DNA of 37,699 nt, taken from NCBI GenBank assembly GCA_030694525.1, contig JAUXYG010000153.1:1-37699 (forward strand), written 5' to 3'. Below, in pieces: positions 1 to 7,981 of this stretch. How positions within the stretch are numbered: the stretch's first letter is position 1; the number at the start of each line of letters is the position of its first letter. The position numbers and the translations under genes are program-made. The notes beneath the pieces are model-generated. The model was not told the DNA's origin. It searched no databases and saw only the letters and a list, made by a program, of their open reading frames with translations. Source of the stretch: Legionella sp. GTDB lineage: Bacteria > Pseudomonadota > Gammaproteobacteria > Legionellales > Legionellaceae.

Positions 1-1
1 T

Positions 2-640
2 TTATTTCCAATTCGTGCAAGAATTCTTGAAGAAACGGTCGTCCTGGAAGATAAAACGGAACTTCCTCGAGGAAGTCTTGTGTATCTAAATTTAAAGCAG
101 GCAGGAGTCTACCATTCGGCTGGACCAAGACGTTGTATTGGCCAAACTTTTGCTCACGCTTTTGAAACCCATTTTTTTGATTGCCTGCAATCTTTGGAAT
201 TCAAAGTGAAGTCTGTAAGTGAACCATTAGCACGTGTCGCTGCATCACATAATCCGAATACGCCCACTTCTCCTGAGCGGGTGCAGGTAAGCTGGAAACT
301 GCGCCGAGATGAAAGTATGCGTTATATGCCCTATCATACCTATAAAGGAAATACTTTTTTTGATGTTTTAGGACTTCATGAACATCCAATGCTTAACGCC
401 CAAATGCTGCAACAAATGCAGCTAAAAATTACTCGCTTCATGGAAAAAAATAATATAGATCCTGAACACGTTGTGCTGGCAACCCCTGAAGTACGAGGTA
501 TTCCAATAGCCTCTCAAATAGCGTCCCGCTTGAACCTTCCTCTCTGTATTATTCGCAAGAAAGGAGGTGCTATAAAATGGCTGCGGAAGATTTATGTTTC
601 GAATCATACAGTAAAGGATATGGTGACAATGATACTTTAG
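2..640 (+). CDS. Cytochrome P450 C-terminus fused to phosphoribosyltransferase, 5' part (partial at left edge)
   Basis: The frame is open from the window edge, so the gene starts outside. The first ~70 visible residues are the end of a cytochrome P450: a PxxxR-like stretch, then the heme-ligand loop SAGPRRCIG, with Cys as the thiolate ligand. After ~35 linker residues the same frame enters an adenine-phosphoribosyltransferase-like domain (TPEVRGIPIASQIA, equivalent to the EARGF region of APRT, then IIRKKG). The domain is cut off after about half its length; the rest continues in the -1 frame from position 577. The boundary is a run of four A (574-577), where one more A would restore a continuous protein. 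The last residues of this frame (from WLRKIY on) are therefore probably not native. P450 assignment is strong; the fusion is seen directly; its substrate is unknown. Confidence 0.75.
   Translation, partial: LFPIRARILEETVVLEDKTELPRGSLVYLNLKQAGVYHSAGPRRCIGQTFAHAFETHFFDCLQSLEFKVKSVSEPLARVAASHNPNTPTSPERVQVSWKLRRDESMRYMPYHTYKGNTFFDVLGLHEHPMLNAQMLQQMQLKITRFMEKNNIDPEHVVLATPEVRGIPIASQIASRLNLPLCIIRKKGGAIKWLRKIYVSNHTVKDMVTMIL
561..568 (+). promoter_or_regulatory. Perfect internal Shine-Dalgarno at the frame break
   Basis: AAGGAGGT lies 8 nt before ATG 577, and 5 nt before the A AAA run at 574-577. It encodes KGG in the upstream frame, so it may be coincidental. Its position suits either re-initiation at 577 or stimulation of -1 slippage, as in dnaX. 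Confidence 0.45.
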
Positions 641-942
641 AGTTACCCAAAGAAAAAATTAGAGGATTATCTGGAAAAACGGTAATTCTTCTTGATGATG
701 GGCTGGCCAGCGGGCAAAGCGCTATGGCGTGTATTAATCTTCTCGAAAAGTCACTAACTACAAACCCTGCCAAAGTCAGTATGGTATATACTTTACTCAA
801 ACACGACTATACCCTGGTTACCCCAAAACTTTCCCAGAATCGATTGGTTAAAACTTTGTTTGATTGTCGCGCTAAACCATCAGAAAGTGCAAATGTAATG
901 ATTCATAAAGTAAATGAATCAGAGGCATCGCTGCAACTTTAA
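577..942 (+). CDS. Phosphoribosyltransferase-like C-terminal half, displaced by one base from the P450 fusion
   Basis: This frame completes the PRTase begun in the upstream frame. It carries the ESYSKGYG segment and the PRPP-binding loop VILLDDGLASGQSA (like VLLVDDLLATGGTA of APRT). Joined at the A run, the two frames read ...RKKGGAIK-MAAEDLCFES... with no gap, as expected from a one-base deletion. An ATG at 577 has a perfect Shine-Dalgarno sequence (AAGGAGGT, 561-568) 8 nt upstream, so this half could also be made by re-initiation or by SD-stimulated -1 frameshifting. Three readings are possible: a recent pseudogene, a sequencing error at a homopolymer, or a real two-frame gene. A good terminator follows at 1034. 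Confidence 0.65.
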   Translation: MAAEDLCFESYSKGYGDNDTLELPKEKIRGLSGKTVILLDDGLASGQSAMACINLLEKSLTTNPAKVSMVYTLLKHDYTLVTPKLSQNRLVKTLFDCRAKPSESANVMIHKVNESEASLQL

Positions 943-1033
943 AGTATTTAGAGTTAAGTTTTAATTTTTTAATACGTTCCACTATGATTTGTATTAAATT
1001 TACAAAAGCAGGTCATTTATCCGTGGGGTTCAT

Positions 1034-1072
1034 CCTGTATTACGGCTTCGTCTAATACAGGTTTATTTTATT
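1034..1072 (+). terminator. Rho-independent terminator after the P450-PRTase gene
   Basis: A perfect 9-bp stem CCTGTATTA/TAATACAGG (1034-1042, 1053-1061) with a 10-nt loop is followed by a T-rich tail, TTTATTTTATT. It has no T tract on the minus strand, so it serves the plus-strand gene. Confidence 0.75.
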
Positions 1073-1090
1073 GCTGCCAATTCCATTTCA

Positions 1091-1119
1091 TGATTAATAA
1101 CCTTATGTTTTATTAATCA
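1091..1119. other. AT-rich 10-bp inverted repeat
   Basis: TGATTAATAA (1091-1100) and TTATTAATCA (1110-1119) form a perfect stem with a 9-nt loop in the convergent gap between the P450-PRTase and helicase genes. Neither side has a T tract, so its role is unclear; it could contribute to 3'-end formation. The rest of 943-1193 holds nothing else recognisable. Confidence 0.35.
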
Positions 1120-1193
1120 TCACAAGCTTCCTGATTGCCTTATCTACAATCACCACCAACAATCGGGTGATAAAATGTTATTATAATTAAAAA

Positions 1194-4100
1194 TCACAAT
1201 ACGACTTCTTCCCTCTTATTTATTTTGATTCGATCTAATTGTGCGCTAGCATTTGAAAAATATCGTTTATTTGCCCATAAATCCCAGTCACCAACTAGGT
1301 AAATTCGCTCAGTAGCTCGGGTTAATGCAACATTAAGCAGATTAGGTTTACTGCAAGCCCAATTAATCGCCCCTAGTTGATTTTTATCAGTACCCAATAC
1401 CAAAATTACCTTATGCGCTTCTTTTCCTTGAAAAGTATGAACAGTCCCTATGTGTTTACTTACCCAGGCACGAAATTCAATTGGATTTATTGTTAATTGT
1501 GGATCAATGCGATGCTTCCAGCGATCCTGATTTTGAAATAAGTTCGATATTTGATTTTTAACAATTCTAAATGGAGTAATTATAAATAAATCGGGGAGCT
1601 TTTTTTCCTCATTAAATAATGCGATGAATAGATTTAAAACCCACTTACCTTGTTCAGGTACGTATTGTTTTTCAGTTGCTATCCCTGGAACATCAAACCA
1701 CACACTAATGTGTCCATTGGTATAATTGAATTGCTCTACTCCTCGGGCATTAATCATTTTATTATCGTAGGCAATTTCATTGGCGATGGAAAACATGGGC
1801 TCAAGACATCGGCGATGAACTAAGAGAGGAACCCCAATCCATTCTGGCTGATTATTAAGATTAACTAGGGTCCCTATAGGACTTGCCAAGTCTGCAAGTC
1901 TTTGAATAGAGGTTATGTGTGGAAGCCAATAAGGATTAAAATTAGAGTTAAAATGATGCTTGGCCACTCCTTCAATTAAATGGGGTGGTAAGGTCATAAC
2001 AGGTTCGATCTGCCGAGGATCACCTACTACAATTACTTTTTTACACCGCAATAAAGCACCTATGGCGGCTTGAGGAATTGCCTGACCTGCTTCATCTATT
2101 AGTAAAAGACCTAACGATTGCGCTTCAAGATTTTTAAATTGTCTACCAATTGAAGCAAAGGTTGACGAAACCACTGGAATAACCATAAACAAGGATTGCC
2201 AAATCACTAATTCATCCTGAAAAGATATTGGTTTCTTTCCAGACAAAAGAGAATTTAAAGCGAATAAATTACCACCAAAACATTTTTGCTGCAGGGATTC
2301 AGCAAGCCACGCTTCATGGAGTTGTAACCCATGAATGAAAAGATCACTACGCAATTTATTGTAATGTTCACATTGCCAATAACTTCGGATTTGATCTTCG
2401 TTACTAATTATATGCGACGGAAGGTTAACTTTCGGGAAAAGGGTTTTAAAATATTTAAATTGCTCAAGCATTTCCTGATTTTTAATTTGATATTTATTAA
2501 TCAGAGCCTCCCCTTTGGCAAGCGCAGTTTGGTTTTCTAACAGCTGTTTTGATAGGCATTCTATTTTTTCCTGAAGCTCCAACAGTTCTTGAGTCAATTT
2601 GAAACGCCTATCTTGTAACTGCTGAACCACTACCTTAAAGGAGCGAGCTTCTGTAGTATTAAATATTCGCTTCAATAGGCTTGGCTTAAAGCATAACGTC
2701 TGCTCTATTTCCTGATATACCAATTTTTTGTGGTGTGCTAATAAAACTAAAGATTGTTCCTGTTGAATTTTCTCTTCATTTATTTTTTTGCATTCTTCTT
2801 CCAGATTTCTTTGTTGATTTTCAATCTTTTTAATCTTTGTGACCCAAGGATCTTCTAAAACTATTTGTCCTAACTCAGCAAATTGTTGTAATTGATTCTG
2901 AAGTAACACTACAGCATCATATGTAGCTTTAAACACTTTTTTTGCGTCATTAAAACCAGGACCCCGATATTGATCGCGCCACTCCCAAATTGATAAATAC
3001 TCACCAAGATTTAGACGGTCTTTTAAATTATTATCACTATCTGGACTAAAAAAGAATCTATTAATAAATTCATTTCTATTCGCTGATTTACCTAACGCAA
3101 CCGAAATTAAACCCCAGGGCTGTGATGATTGCGAAATGGGCAATACCCGATTGTTATAATGATTTGCTCTTAGTTTCGCAGCAACAGGACGTAAATATTG
3201 GCATGTTTCACGATACTCCGGTCCTAAATTATTTTTTAAAGGCAACTCCTTTGAGATATTTTCCACAGCCGTATTATTCGATGAAGCAACTAACAATTCA
3301 AAGCCAGTGAGCTCTTCTCTTAGTATACTAATCGTTACAACCTTATCGGAAATTACAATTTTACGCTTTTCAATAAAACAATCCTGAACTGAATCAAAGG
3401 TACTTAAAGCCCGTGCACGTTTTACGATATTTTCGGAAATTATATCTTTTAGTAATGTAGTTTTACCAGTTCCTGGAGGGCCATTTGTAGCCATGATTGG
3501 CTGAAGGAGACTGGGATTAAAACATTGATTAATGAAGTACTGTTGCATCATACTCATCATATTTTTTGAATCAGAGGGCCAACGGCCCAATGGGGTATTC
3601 ATTGGATATAATTGATTGATTAATGAAATTTGATTTTCAACTGACAAAACATCTGTTCGATTCAATGACCCATTAATATAGCTTTTTATAATCTCATGAT
3701 CTTTATTTTTTAAAAAGCGAATACTCTTTTCCAAATCAGAAATATAAAAGCTGTTTAAAATTTCTAAAGGCTCATTATTAGAAAGCTGCTCCTCAACCAG
3801 GCTCTCATTGTCATCTGCCATTTCGTTTTCAAGAACAGGAAGATTTTGAGTTAACACCTTTAATGATTCTGCTGGTGTTTTAATCTCTTTAACGGGGTAA
3901 GCTTTTATTTTAATCCCTAAAGGATATTTTGGGGTGAATTGAGCCCATTTAATTAATACATTCAATAAGTTATGTAATAAGTGAACATCAAAGAGCCCTT
4001 TTGTAGACGCGCCCAACCTGGTTTTTTCAAATTCATTTTCCAGAACATTTATCGCGCTTTTTAATAAAGTCATGTCGCGCTGATATAAATCCTCCGTTAA

Positions 4101-4556
4101 TTGCTCGAACTCTCCAGATTGCATCATACCCATGGCCCAGGGCATAGTGGAAACAGATAATCCACTCCATAAGGGCGATCCATATTTATCGACTGTAATT
4201 CTTGCAAAACAAGTTAAACCCTCGTCATCCAGTTTCTCTTCTAAATCCGTTGAATTTTGGTCTTGATATTCTAAAGGAAAAAACCGGGTGCTTAATTTAG
4301 TGAGTTCATTTTTATCAAAAGGGAGGAGATATACCACATAATAAAAATCCCCCTGATTAGAACGTAGCCAAGGCAATATACGATTTGTTTTTTCTTCAAC
4401 TAAACTGTCTAATGCTATATCGAAAGAATGAGCCCCTCCTGATAAAGCATTATCCAAATCAAAGGGAACAAAAAATTCTAATCGATGCCAATATCTTAGA
4501 ACTTTTAAACAAGCCTCCTGACCACCAAGATTATCAATTGATTCCGAAATGTCCAT
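1194..4556 (-). CDS. Large SF1 (DNA2/Upf1-like) helicase with central coiled coil
   Basis: An 1120-aa ATP-dependent nucleic-acid helicase of the AAA_11/AAA_12 type. Visible motifs: Walker A GPPGTGKTT (359-367), the SF1 motif SSNNTAVENI (~425-434), a Walker B/DEAGQA box (821-826), GDPRQIEPV (845-853), HRRC (914-917), the VHTFQGKEA motif (~1039-1047) and the C-terminal NVALTRATERIYLVGD (1075-1090) with the arginine finger. Residues ~570-690 are rich in E, K and Q and look like a coiled coil inserted between the motor halves, as in Upf1-like proteins. The ~340-residue N-terminal region has no motif I recognise. There is no nuclease domain. The gene stands alone, behind the beta-lactamase homologue and transcribed the same way, with an AT-rich hairpin in its leader. 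Large stand-alone helicases of this class occur both in defence loci and as housekeeping genes; the context here does not decide. Confidence 0.85.
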   Translation of the reverse strand: MDISESIDNLGGQEACLKVLRYWHRLEFFVPFDLDNALSGGAHSFDIALDSLVEEKTNRILPWLRSNQGDFYYVVYLLPFDKNELTKLSTRFFPLEYQDQNSTDLEEKLDDEGLTCFARITVDKYGSPLWSGLSVSTMPWAMGMMQSGEFEQLTEDLYQRDMTLLKSAINVLENEFEKTRLGASTKGLFDVHLLHNLLNVLIKWAQFTPKYPLGIKIKAYPVKEIKTPAESLKVLTQNLPVLENEMADDNESLVEEQLSNNEPLEILNSFYISDLEKSIRFLKNKDHEIIKSYINGSLNRTDVLSVENQISLINQLYPMNTPLGRWPSDSKNMMSMMQQYFINQCFNPSLLQPIMATNGPPGTGKTTLLKDIISENIVKRARALSTFDSVQDCFIEKRKIVISDKVVTISILREELTGFELLVASSNNTAVENISKELPLKNNLGPEYRETCQYLRPVAAKLRANHYNNRVLPISQSSQPWGLISVALGKSANRNEFINRFFFSPDSDNNLKDRLNLGEYLSIWEWRDQYRGPGFNDAKKVFKATYDAVVLLQNQLQQFAELGQIVLEDPWVTKIKKIENQQRNLEEECKKINEEKIQQEQSLVLLAHHKKLVYQEIEQTLCFKPSLLKRIFNTTEARSFKVVVQQLQDRRFKLTQELLELQEKIECLSKQLLENQTALAKGEALINKYQIKNQEMLEQFKYFKTLFPKVNLPSHIISNEDQIRSYWQCEHYNKLRSDLFIHGLQLHEAWLAESLQQKCFGGNLFALNSLLSGKKPISFQDELVIWQSLFMVIPVVSSTFASIGRQFKNLEAQSLGLLLIDEAGQAIPQAAIGALLRCKKVIVVGDPRQIEPVMTLPPHLIEGVAKHHFNSNFNPYWLPHITSIQRLADLASPIGTLVNLNNQPEWIGVPLLVHRRCLEPMFSIANEIAYDNKMINARGVEQFNYTNGHISVWFDVPGIATEKQYVPEQGKWVLNLFIALFNEEKKLPDLFIITPFRIVKNQISNLFQNQDRWKHRIDPQLTINPIEFRAWVSKHIGTVHTFQGKEAHKVILVLGTDKNQLGAINWACSKPNLLNVALTRATERIYLVGDWDLWANKRYFSNASAQLDRIKINKREEVVL

Positions 4557-4574
4557 AAATAAAATAAAGAAAAT

Positions 4575-4589
4575 CTGTTATTTTAACAG
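4575..4589 (-). terminator. Weak hairpin before the helicase gene, possible terminator of the beta-lactamase gene
   Basis: CTGTTA/TAACAG (4575-4580, 4584-4589) is a 6-bp stem with a 3-nt loop. On the minus strand it is followed by ATTTTCTTTATTTT. The stem is short and AT-rich, so this is tentative. A second perfect 9-bp hairpin, TAATAATGA/TCATTATTA (4679-4703), spans the stop codon of the beta-lactamase gene and has no T tract. Confidence 0.3.
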
Positions 4590-4700
4590 GATGGTGGGGT
4601 TCTGTATTTAATTATTTTGTTAAATGCTCTTAGATCGATCTATTCAGATGTTATTGGGTCAATGAACCAAACTTGCGTTAATAATGATTCCATTTCATTA

Positions 4701-5648
4701 TTACGAAATGACCAAATTTTTTCTAATACACTGATCATTCTGGGCTAATTTATCGACTAATATCCGCGTAACTGATGCCACAACATCTTCTCTTTTCACC
4801 GCTTTTTTATCATTACTCGTATAATAGACCGCCACTACAATTGGAGCGCATTTGGGAGGCCAAATAATTCCAATATCATTCGTTGTTCCATAAGTGGAGC
4901 CAGTTCCAGTTTTATCTGCAACAACCCATCCCTTGGGGACACCCGCTCTGATACGAAAATCACCTGTCGTGGTAGCCTTTAACCACGATACTAAAAGTTC
5001 CCGTTGTGGCTTGGCTAAAGCGTCCGTAAATGCTAATTTTTGTAAACTTTCAGCCATTGCCTTAGGAGTAGAACTATCATTTAAATTACCTTGTCCACCG
5101 GAGAGAGCCTCCTCTGGCCAGCCATTATCCTGCCGAAATGAATCATTATGAATAGAGCGTGCAAAAACATTGATTTGTTCCAGCCCTCCCATTTTCTTAA
5201 CCAAGAGGTTCATCGCTGCATTATCGCTATAGCTAATGGAAGCAGAACACAACTCAGAGACGGTCATACCAGTCGCAAGATGCTTTTCGGTAATCGGGTT
5301 CCAATTGGTTAAATCCTTTTTTGTATAACTTACTTTTTGCGACAACAGAGAACTATCACTAACGCTCTTATTAAGAATCGTTGCAACGCCAATGACTTTA
5401 GAGGTGCAACCCATAGGAAAGCGTTCATTCGCATGATATTGCAGATGGGTACCATTTGCCGTATTAATAGCATAAATGCCAATACGCCCTCCTGAAGAGT
5501 TTTCAAGCTCCGCTAACTTTTGCTGAATTGATGCTGTTGATTGGTGAGAATTCTTTTGCGCCACTACAATCGAAGGTGTGCACGCTATGAAAAAGGAACT
5601 CATTATAATTACCCATGATGAGAGCCATTTGAACGGTGAAAGGTTCAT
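4701..5648 (-). CDS. Class A beta-lactamase homologue with Cys in place of the catalytic Ser70
   Basis: A 315-aa exported protein with the class A serine beta-lactamase fold. The N-terminus (to ~residue 30) is a signal peptide; FFIAC is lipobox-like, but cleavage after VVA is equally possible. SDN (141-143, Ambler 130 loop) and KTG (246-248, Ambler 234) are intact, as is the FPM...TSK context around the nucleophile. The residue three before the catalytic Lys is Cys81 (codon TGC), where the family has Ser70 (FPMG-CTSK against FAMC-STSK of CTX-M). The omega loop is also divergent: FRQDNGWPEEA aligns W with Glu166 and A with Asn170, and the loop is about one residue longer. The usual nucleophile and deacylation base are thus both missing. 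It may be a pseudo-enzyme, a slow thiol acylase or a penicillin-binding sensor. It ends ~100 bp outside the left attachment remnant, so it is probably chromosomal, not island cargo. Confidence 0.85.
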   Translation of the reverse strand: MNLSPFKWLSSWVIIMSSFFIACTPSIVVAQKNSHQSTASIQQKLAELENSSGGRIGIYAINTANGTHLQYHANERFPMGCTSKVIGVATILNKSVSDSSLLSQKVSYTKKDLTNWNPITEKHLATGMTVSELCSASISYSDNAAMNLLVKKMGGLEQINVFARSIHNDSFRQDNGWPEEALSGGQGNLNDSSTPKAMAESLQKLAFTDALAKPQRELLVSWLKATTTGDFRIRAGVPKGWVVADKTGTGSTYGTTNDIGIIWPPKCAPIVVAVYYTSNDKKAVKREDVVASVTRILVDKLAQNDQCIRKNLVIS

Positions 5649-5750
5649 GCTGATTATCGTATCCTCTTGCTGCTATCTGTTAATGTCAAGTGCCCCACGA
5701 AGAAAGCTTCATTTTCGTAAAATTCACTATTCTTGTCAAACTGAGGCGCT

Positions 5751-5786
5751 ACGCGGAATCTAACTTAGAACCTTTTGATTACGAAT
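5751..5786. repeat. attL: degenerate copy of the tRNA-Thr 3' half
   Basis: Aligned to 13781-13816 at constant offset: CGCGGAATC identical, then a diverged 10-base T-arm segment, then 16 identical bases covering the anticodon loop and stem. The left copy no longer forms a tRNA and has drifted, as expected of the displaced chromosomal end. Confidence 0.8.
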
Positions 5787-5810
5787 TAGAAAATAGCGGT
5801 TTTTAGCTGT

Positions 5811-5937
5811 TTCGACACGTTATTAATTTCTTTTAAATTCCTTTTATTTACTTGATGATAAGCTATTATTAAGTTATAAGTTCTTTGAGTGGTTTTGACC
5901 TCATTCTTCGACACATGTTCGACACGTTACGACACGA
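5811..5937. repeat. Left integrase arm-type sites (TTCGACACRT repeats)
   Basis: Copies lie at 5811-5820 (TTCGACACGT), 5907-5916 (TTCGACACAT), 5918-5927 (TTCGACACGT) and 5928-5937 (TACGACACGA). The last three are tandem at 10-11 bp pitch, about one helix turn. They flank the integrase promoter, so integrase binding would probably repress its own gene. Confidence 0.65.
5852..5880 (+). promoter_or_regulatory. Putative integrase promoter
   Basis: TTGATG (5852-5857), 17-bp spacer, TATAAG (5875-5880). It lies between the arm-type repeats and ~80 bp before the integrase start. Confidence 0.5.
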
Positions 5938-5958
5938 TGGATTAAAAAGTGAGAACTT

Positions 5959-7191
5959 ATGAGAATAAATAAAACTAATATTGAAAGCTTAGATATCCCT
6001 AGTTCTATAAAAACTGGTCAAAGCGCGCAGAAGAAATATTATGACGATAATCTCAAAGGATTTGGAATACGTGTAACCTCTGGCGGTACAAAGTCATTTT
6101 TTGTTGAGAAACTGATTAAACGAAAACTCTGTCGAATAACTATTGGTCGCTATCCTGAAATCAGTCCAGATATGGCAAGAAAGAAAGCTACTGAGTTTTT
6201 AGGACAAATTGCCATGGGGAAAGATCCAGTGGCCGAGAAACGTGCAGATTCCATGAAAGAGATCACTCTTAACGAAGTATTTCAAGAATACTTGAAAACA
6301 CGTAAAACTCTAAAAACTAAAACGATCAATAATTACACTCATATGATTGAGAAAGCATTTCCTACTTGGAAAGATAAGCCCATCTTAGCAATTACTAAAG
6401 ATCGAGTTAGTAAGCACCATGAACAACTAGGAACAGAGCATGGTGAAGCTTACGCTAATCTTGCTATGCGAGTCTTACGTGCCCTCTTCAATTTCGCTGC
6501 TGGTCAATACGAAGATGCCCAAGGCAAATCATTAATATTAGAGAACCCTGTTCGCCGATTATCACAGACTAGAGCATGGTATCGTGTTGAGCGACGCCAA
6601 TCCTATATAAAGCCTCATGATTTAGAAGCTTGGTATAAAGGAGTGAACAATATTGAAAATGAAACATTACGGGATTATTTGTTATTAGTTTTATTAACAG
6701 GCCTACGCAGAGAAGAGGCTGCAACTCTTAAATGGACAGATATAGATTTAAATGCAAAAACTCTGACTGTAATTAATACAAAAAACAATGAACCCCATAC
6801 CCTACCCCTTTCAGGCTTTCTTTATGATTTGCTTAAAAATCGACATCTGAAAAAAATTAATGATTACGTATTTCCTGGAAAAGGTGTTGTTGGTCATATT
6901 ATTGAACCGAGAAAACAGATGGCTAATGTCACGAAGGAATCTGGTGTTCATTTCACTGTGCATGACTTAAGACGAACATTCATTACTACAGCAGAAAGTT
7001 TAGATATATCAGCATATGCACTTAAGCGCTTAATGAACCATAAAATGAATAATGATGTTACCGCAGGATATATAATTAATGATGTGGAACGACTTAGAAA
7101 ACCTATGATCATGATTACAGATTATTTTTTAAAATGTATGAGGATTGGTTCAACTAATATAAAGGAAATTATAAGGTATACTAAGATCTAA
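5959..7191 (+). CDS. int: P4-type tyrosine integrase
   Basis: A 410-aa site-specific recombinase that inserts and excises the element at tRNA-Thr. The N-terminal ~90 residues are the arm-binding DUF4102 domain of P4-type integrases (KKYYDDNLKGFGIRV, TIGRYPEIS); ~100-200 is the SAM-like core-binding domain (LNEVFQEYLKTRK); ~215-380 is the catalytic domain. All catalytic residues are visible: Arg250 (TGLRREE), a beta-hairpin Lys near 275, His335-x-x-Arg338 (HDLRR), His361 (MNHK) and nucleophile Tyr371 (AGYI). The length is normal and there is no frameshift, so it may be active. It is the first gene inside attL and reads inward, as usual for tRNA-targeted islands. No separate excisionase is adjacent; the AlpA-like protein at 9999 is the best candidate. 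Confidence 0.95.
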   Translation: MRINKTNIESLDIPSSIKTGQSAQKKYYDDNLKGFGIRVTSGGTKSFFVEKLIKRKLCRITIGRYPEISPDMARKKATEFLGQIAMGKDPVAEKRADSMKEITLNEVFQEYLKTRKTLKTKTINNYTHMIEKAFPTWKDKPILAITKDRVSKHHEQLGTEHGEAYANLAMRVLRALFNFAAGQYEDAQGKSLILENPVRRLSQTRAWYRVERRQSYIKPHDLEAWYKGVNNIENETLRDYLLLVLLTGLRREEAATLKWTDIDLNAKTLTVINTKNNEPHTLPLSGFLYDLLKNRHLKKINDYVFPGKGVVGHIIEPRKQMANVTKESGVHFTVHDLRRTFITTAESLDISAYALKRLMNHKMNNDVTAGYIINDVERLRKPMIMITDYFLKCMRIGSTNIKEIIRYTKI

Positions 7192-7260
7192 TGTTCGATT
7201 TTTCGATTACTATACAATAAAGAGCTGCAAAAACTAATATAAATAAGGAAGATTGATTAT

Positions 7261-7581
7261 ATGGATAGTAATATCAAAAGTATGTTATCGAGCCTTTATG
7301 AAGAATTGAATTTTTCGCAGTCTGAGCAAGTGTTAATGGATTATTCAAATACACCCAATACTAGTGTTATTAATCATACGCAAGTTCTTTCCAACCTTAT
7401 ATTAGCTAAACAAATTAAAAAGTCCACAGATGCCGTGATTGACTCTAATAAAGAGTTAGCTTTATCGGAAAACAATAATTCAATAGTAATGCAAAGACTA
7501 ACATGGGCTTTGGTATTTGTGGGTTTTTTCCAAGTTATTGAAGTTGCAATTCAAATCTACATAAATTACCAAGTACATTAA
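7261..7581 (+). CDS. Small tail-anchored membrane protein, function unknown
   Basis: 106 aa. Residues 1-80 are soluble and mostly helical; the C-terminal ~25 residues (LTWALVFVGFFQVIEVAIQIYI) form one membrane span, so the bulk should face the cytoplasm. It has no motif I recognise. AAGGAAG lies ~10 nt before the ATG. It sits 69 bp after the integrase gene and 25 bp before a second small membrane protein, so the pair is probably co-transcribed. Being just inside attL, it is typical island cargo; a defence or exclusion role is only a guess. Confidence 0.65.
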   Translation: MDSNIKSMLSSLYEELNFSQSEQVLMDYSNTPNTSVINHTQVLSNLILAKQIKKSTDAVIDSNKELALSENNNSIVMQRLTWALVFVGFFQVIEVAIQIYINYQVH

Positions 7582-7606
7582 ACGTAGACATTAAGGAAAA
7601 TAATAT

Positions 7607-7981
7607 ATGAAAGAAGAGATTAAGGGAGCAATAATTGGGGGGTTAGTTACGCTAGCCATTTCAATAATTGGATGGGTATTCACTTTAGGACTTTACAGCG
7701 AAAAGATTACTAATTTATCAAATCAAATGAACTCTCTTCAAGCAAGCAATAAAAATCTCGAACTAGGTCTCAATCTTACTAGCAATATTCTGGTCAGAAT
7801 ATTGAATTATACAAAAATTCCAGAAGCGGAAAAAATAGCAATAAATAATGACATTACAAATACTATTAAAGAATTTTCTAGCGCACGTCTGTATATTACC
7901 TCATCATCACCTCATAGTGATCCTATTTATTTAGAAAGATTTAAGACTTGGAGTAGTGTTACGAAAGAGACAATCGAATAA
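7607..7981 (+). CDS. Small N-anchored membrane protein with coiled-coil segment, function unknown
   Basis: 124 aa. Residues ~7-30 (GAIIGGLVTLAISIIGWVFTL) form one membrane span. Residues ~32-60 are a heptad-like stretch (EKITNLSNQMNSLQASNKNLELGLN), and the rest is a soluble tail. The start is backed by AAGGA 9 nt before the ATG. Together with the tail-anchored partner upstream it could form a membrane complex of two single-span proteins. No homologue is recognised from sequence alone. Confidence 0.65.
   Translation: MKEEIKGAIIGGLVTLAISIIGWVFTLGLYSEKITNLSNQMNSLQASNKNLELGLNLTSNILVRILNYTKIPEAEKIAINNDITNTIKEFSSARLYITSSSPHSDPIYLERFKTWSSVTKETIE

Noticed and set aside
1194..5648. Helicase plus beta-lactamase homologue as a two-gene defence system
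   Set aside because: No known defence effector is present; the hairpin and gap of ~140 bp between them argue for separate units, and nothing links their functions.
5578..5763. 61-aa plus-strand frame running into attL
   Set aside because: It is antisense to the beta-lactamase signal peptide region and continues through the tRNA remnant; no coding character.
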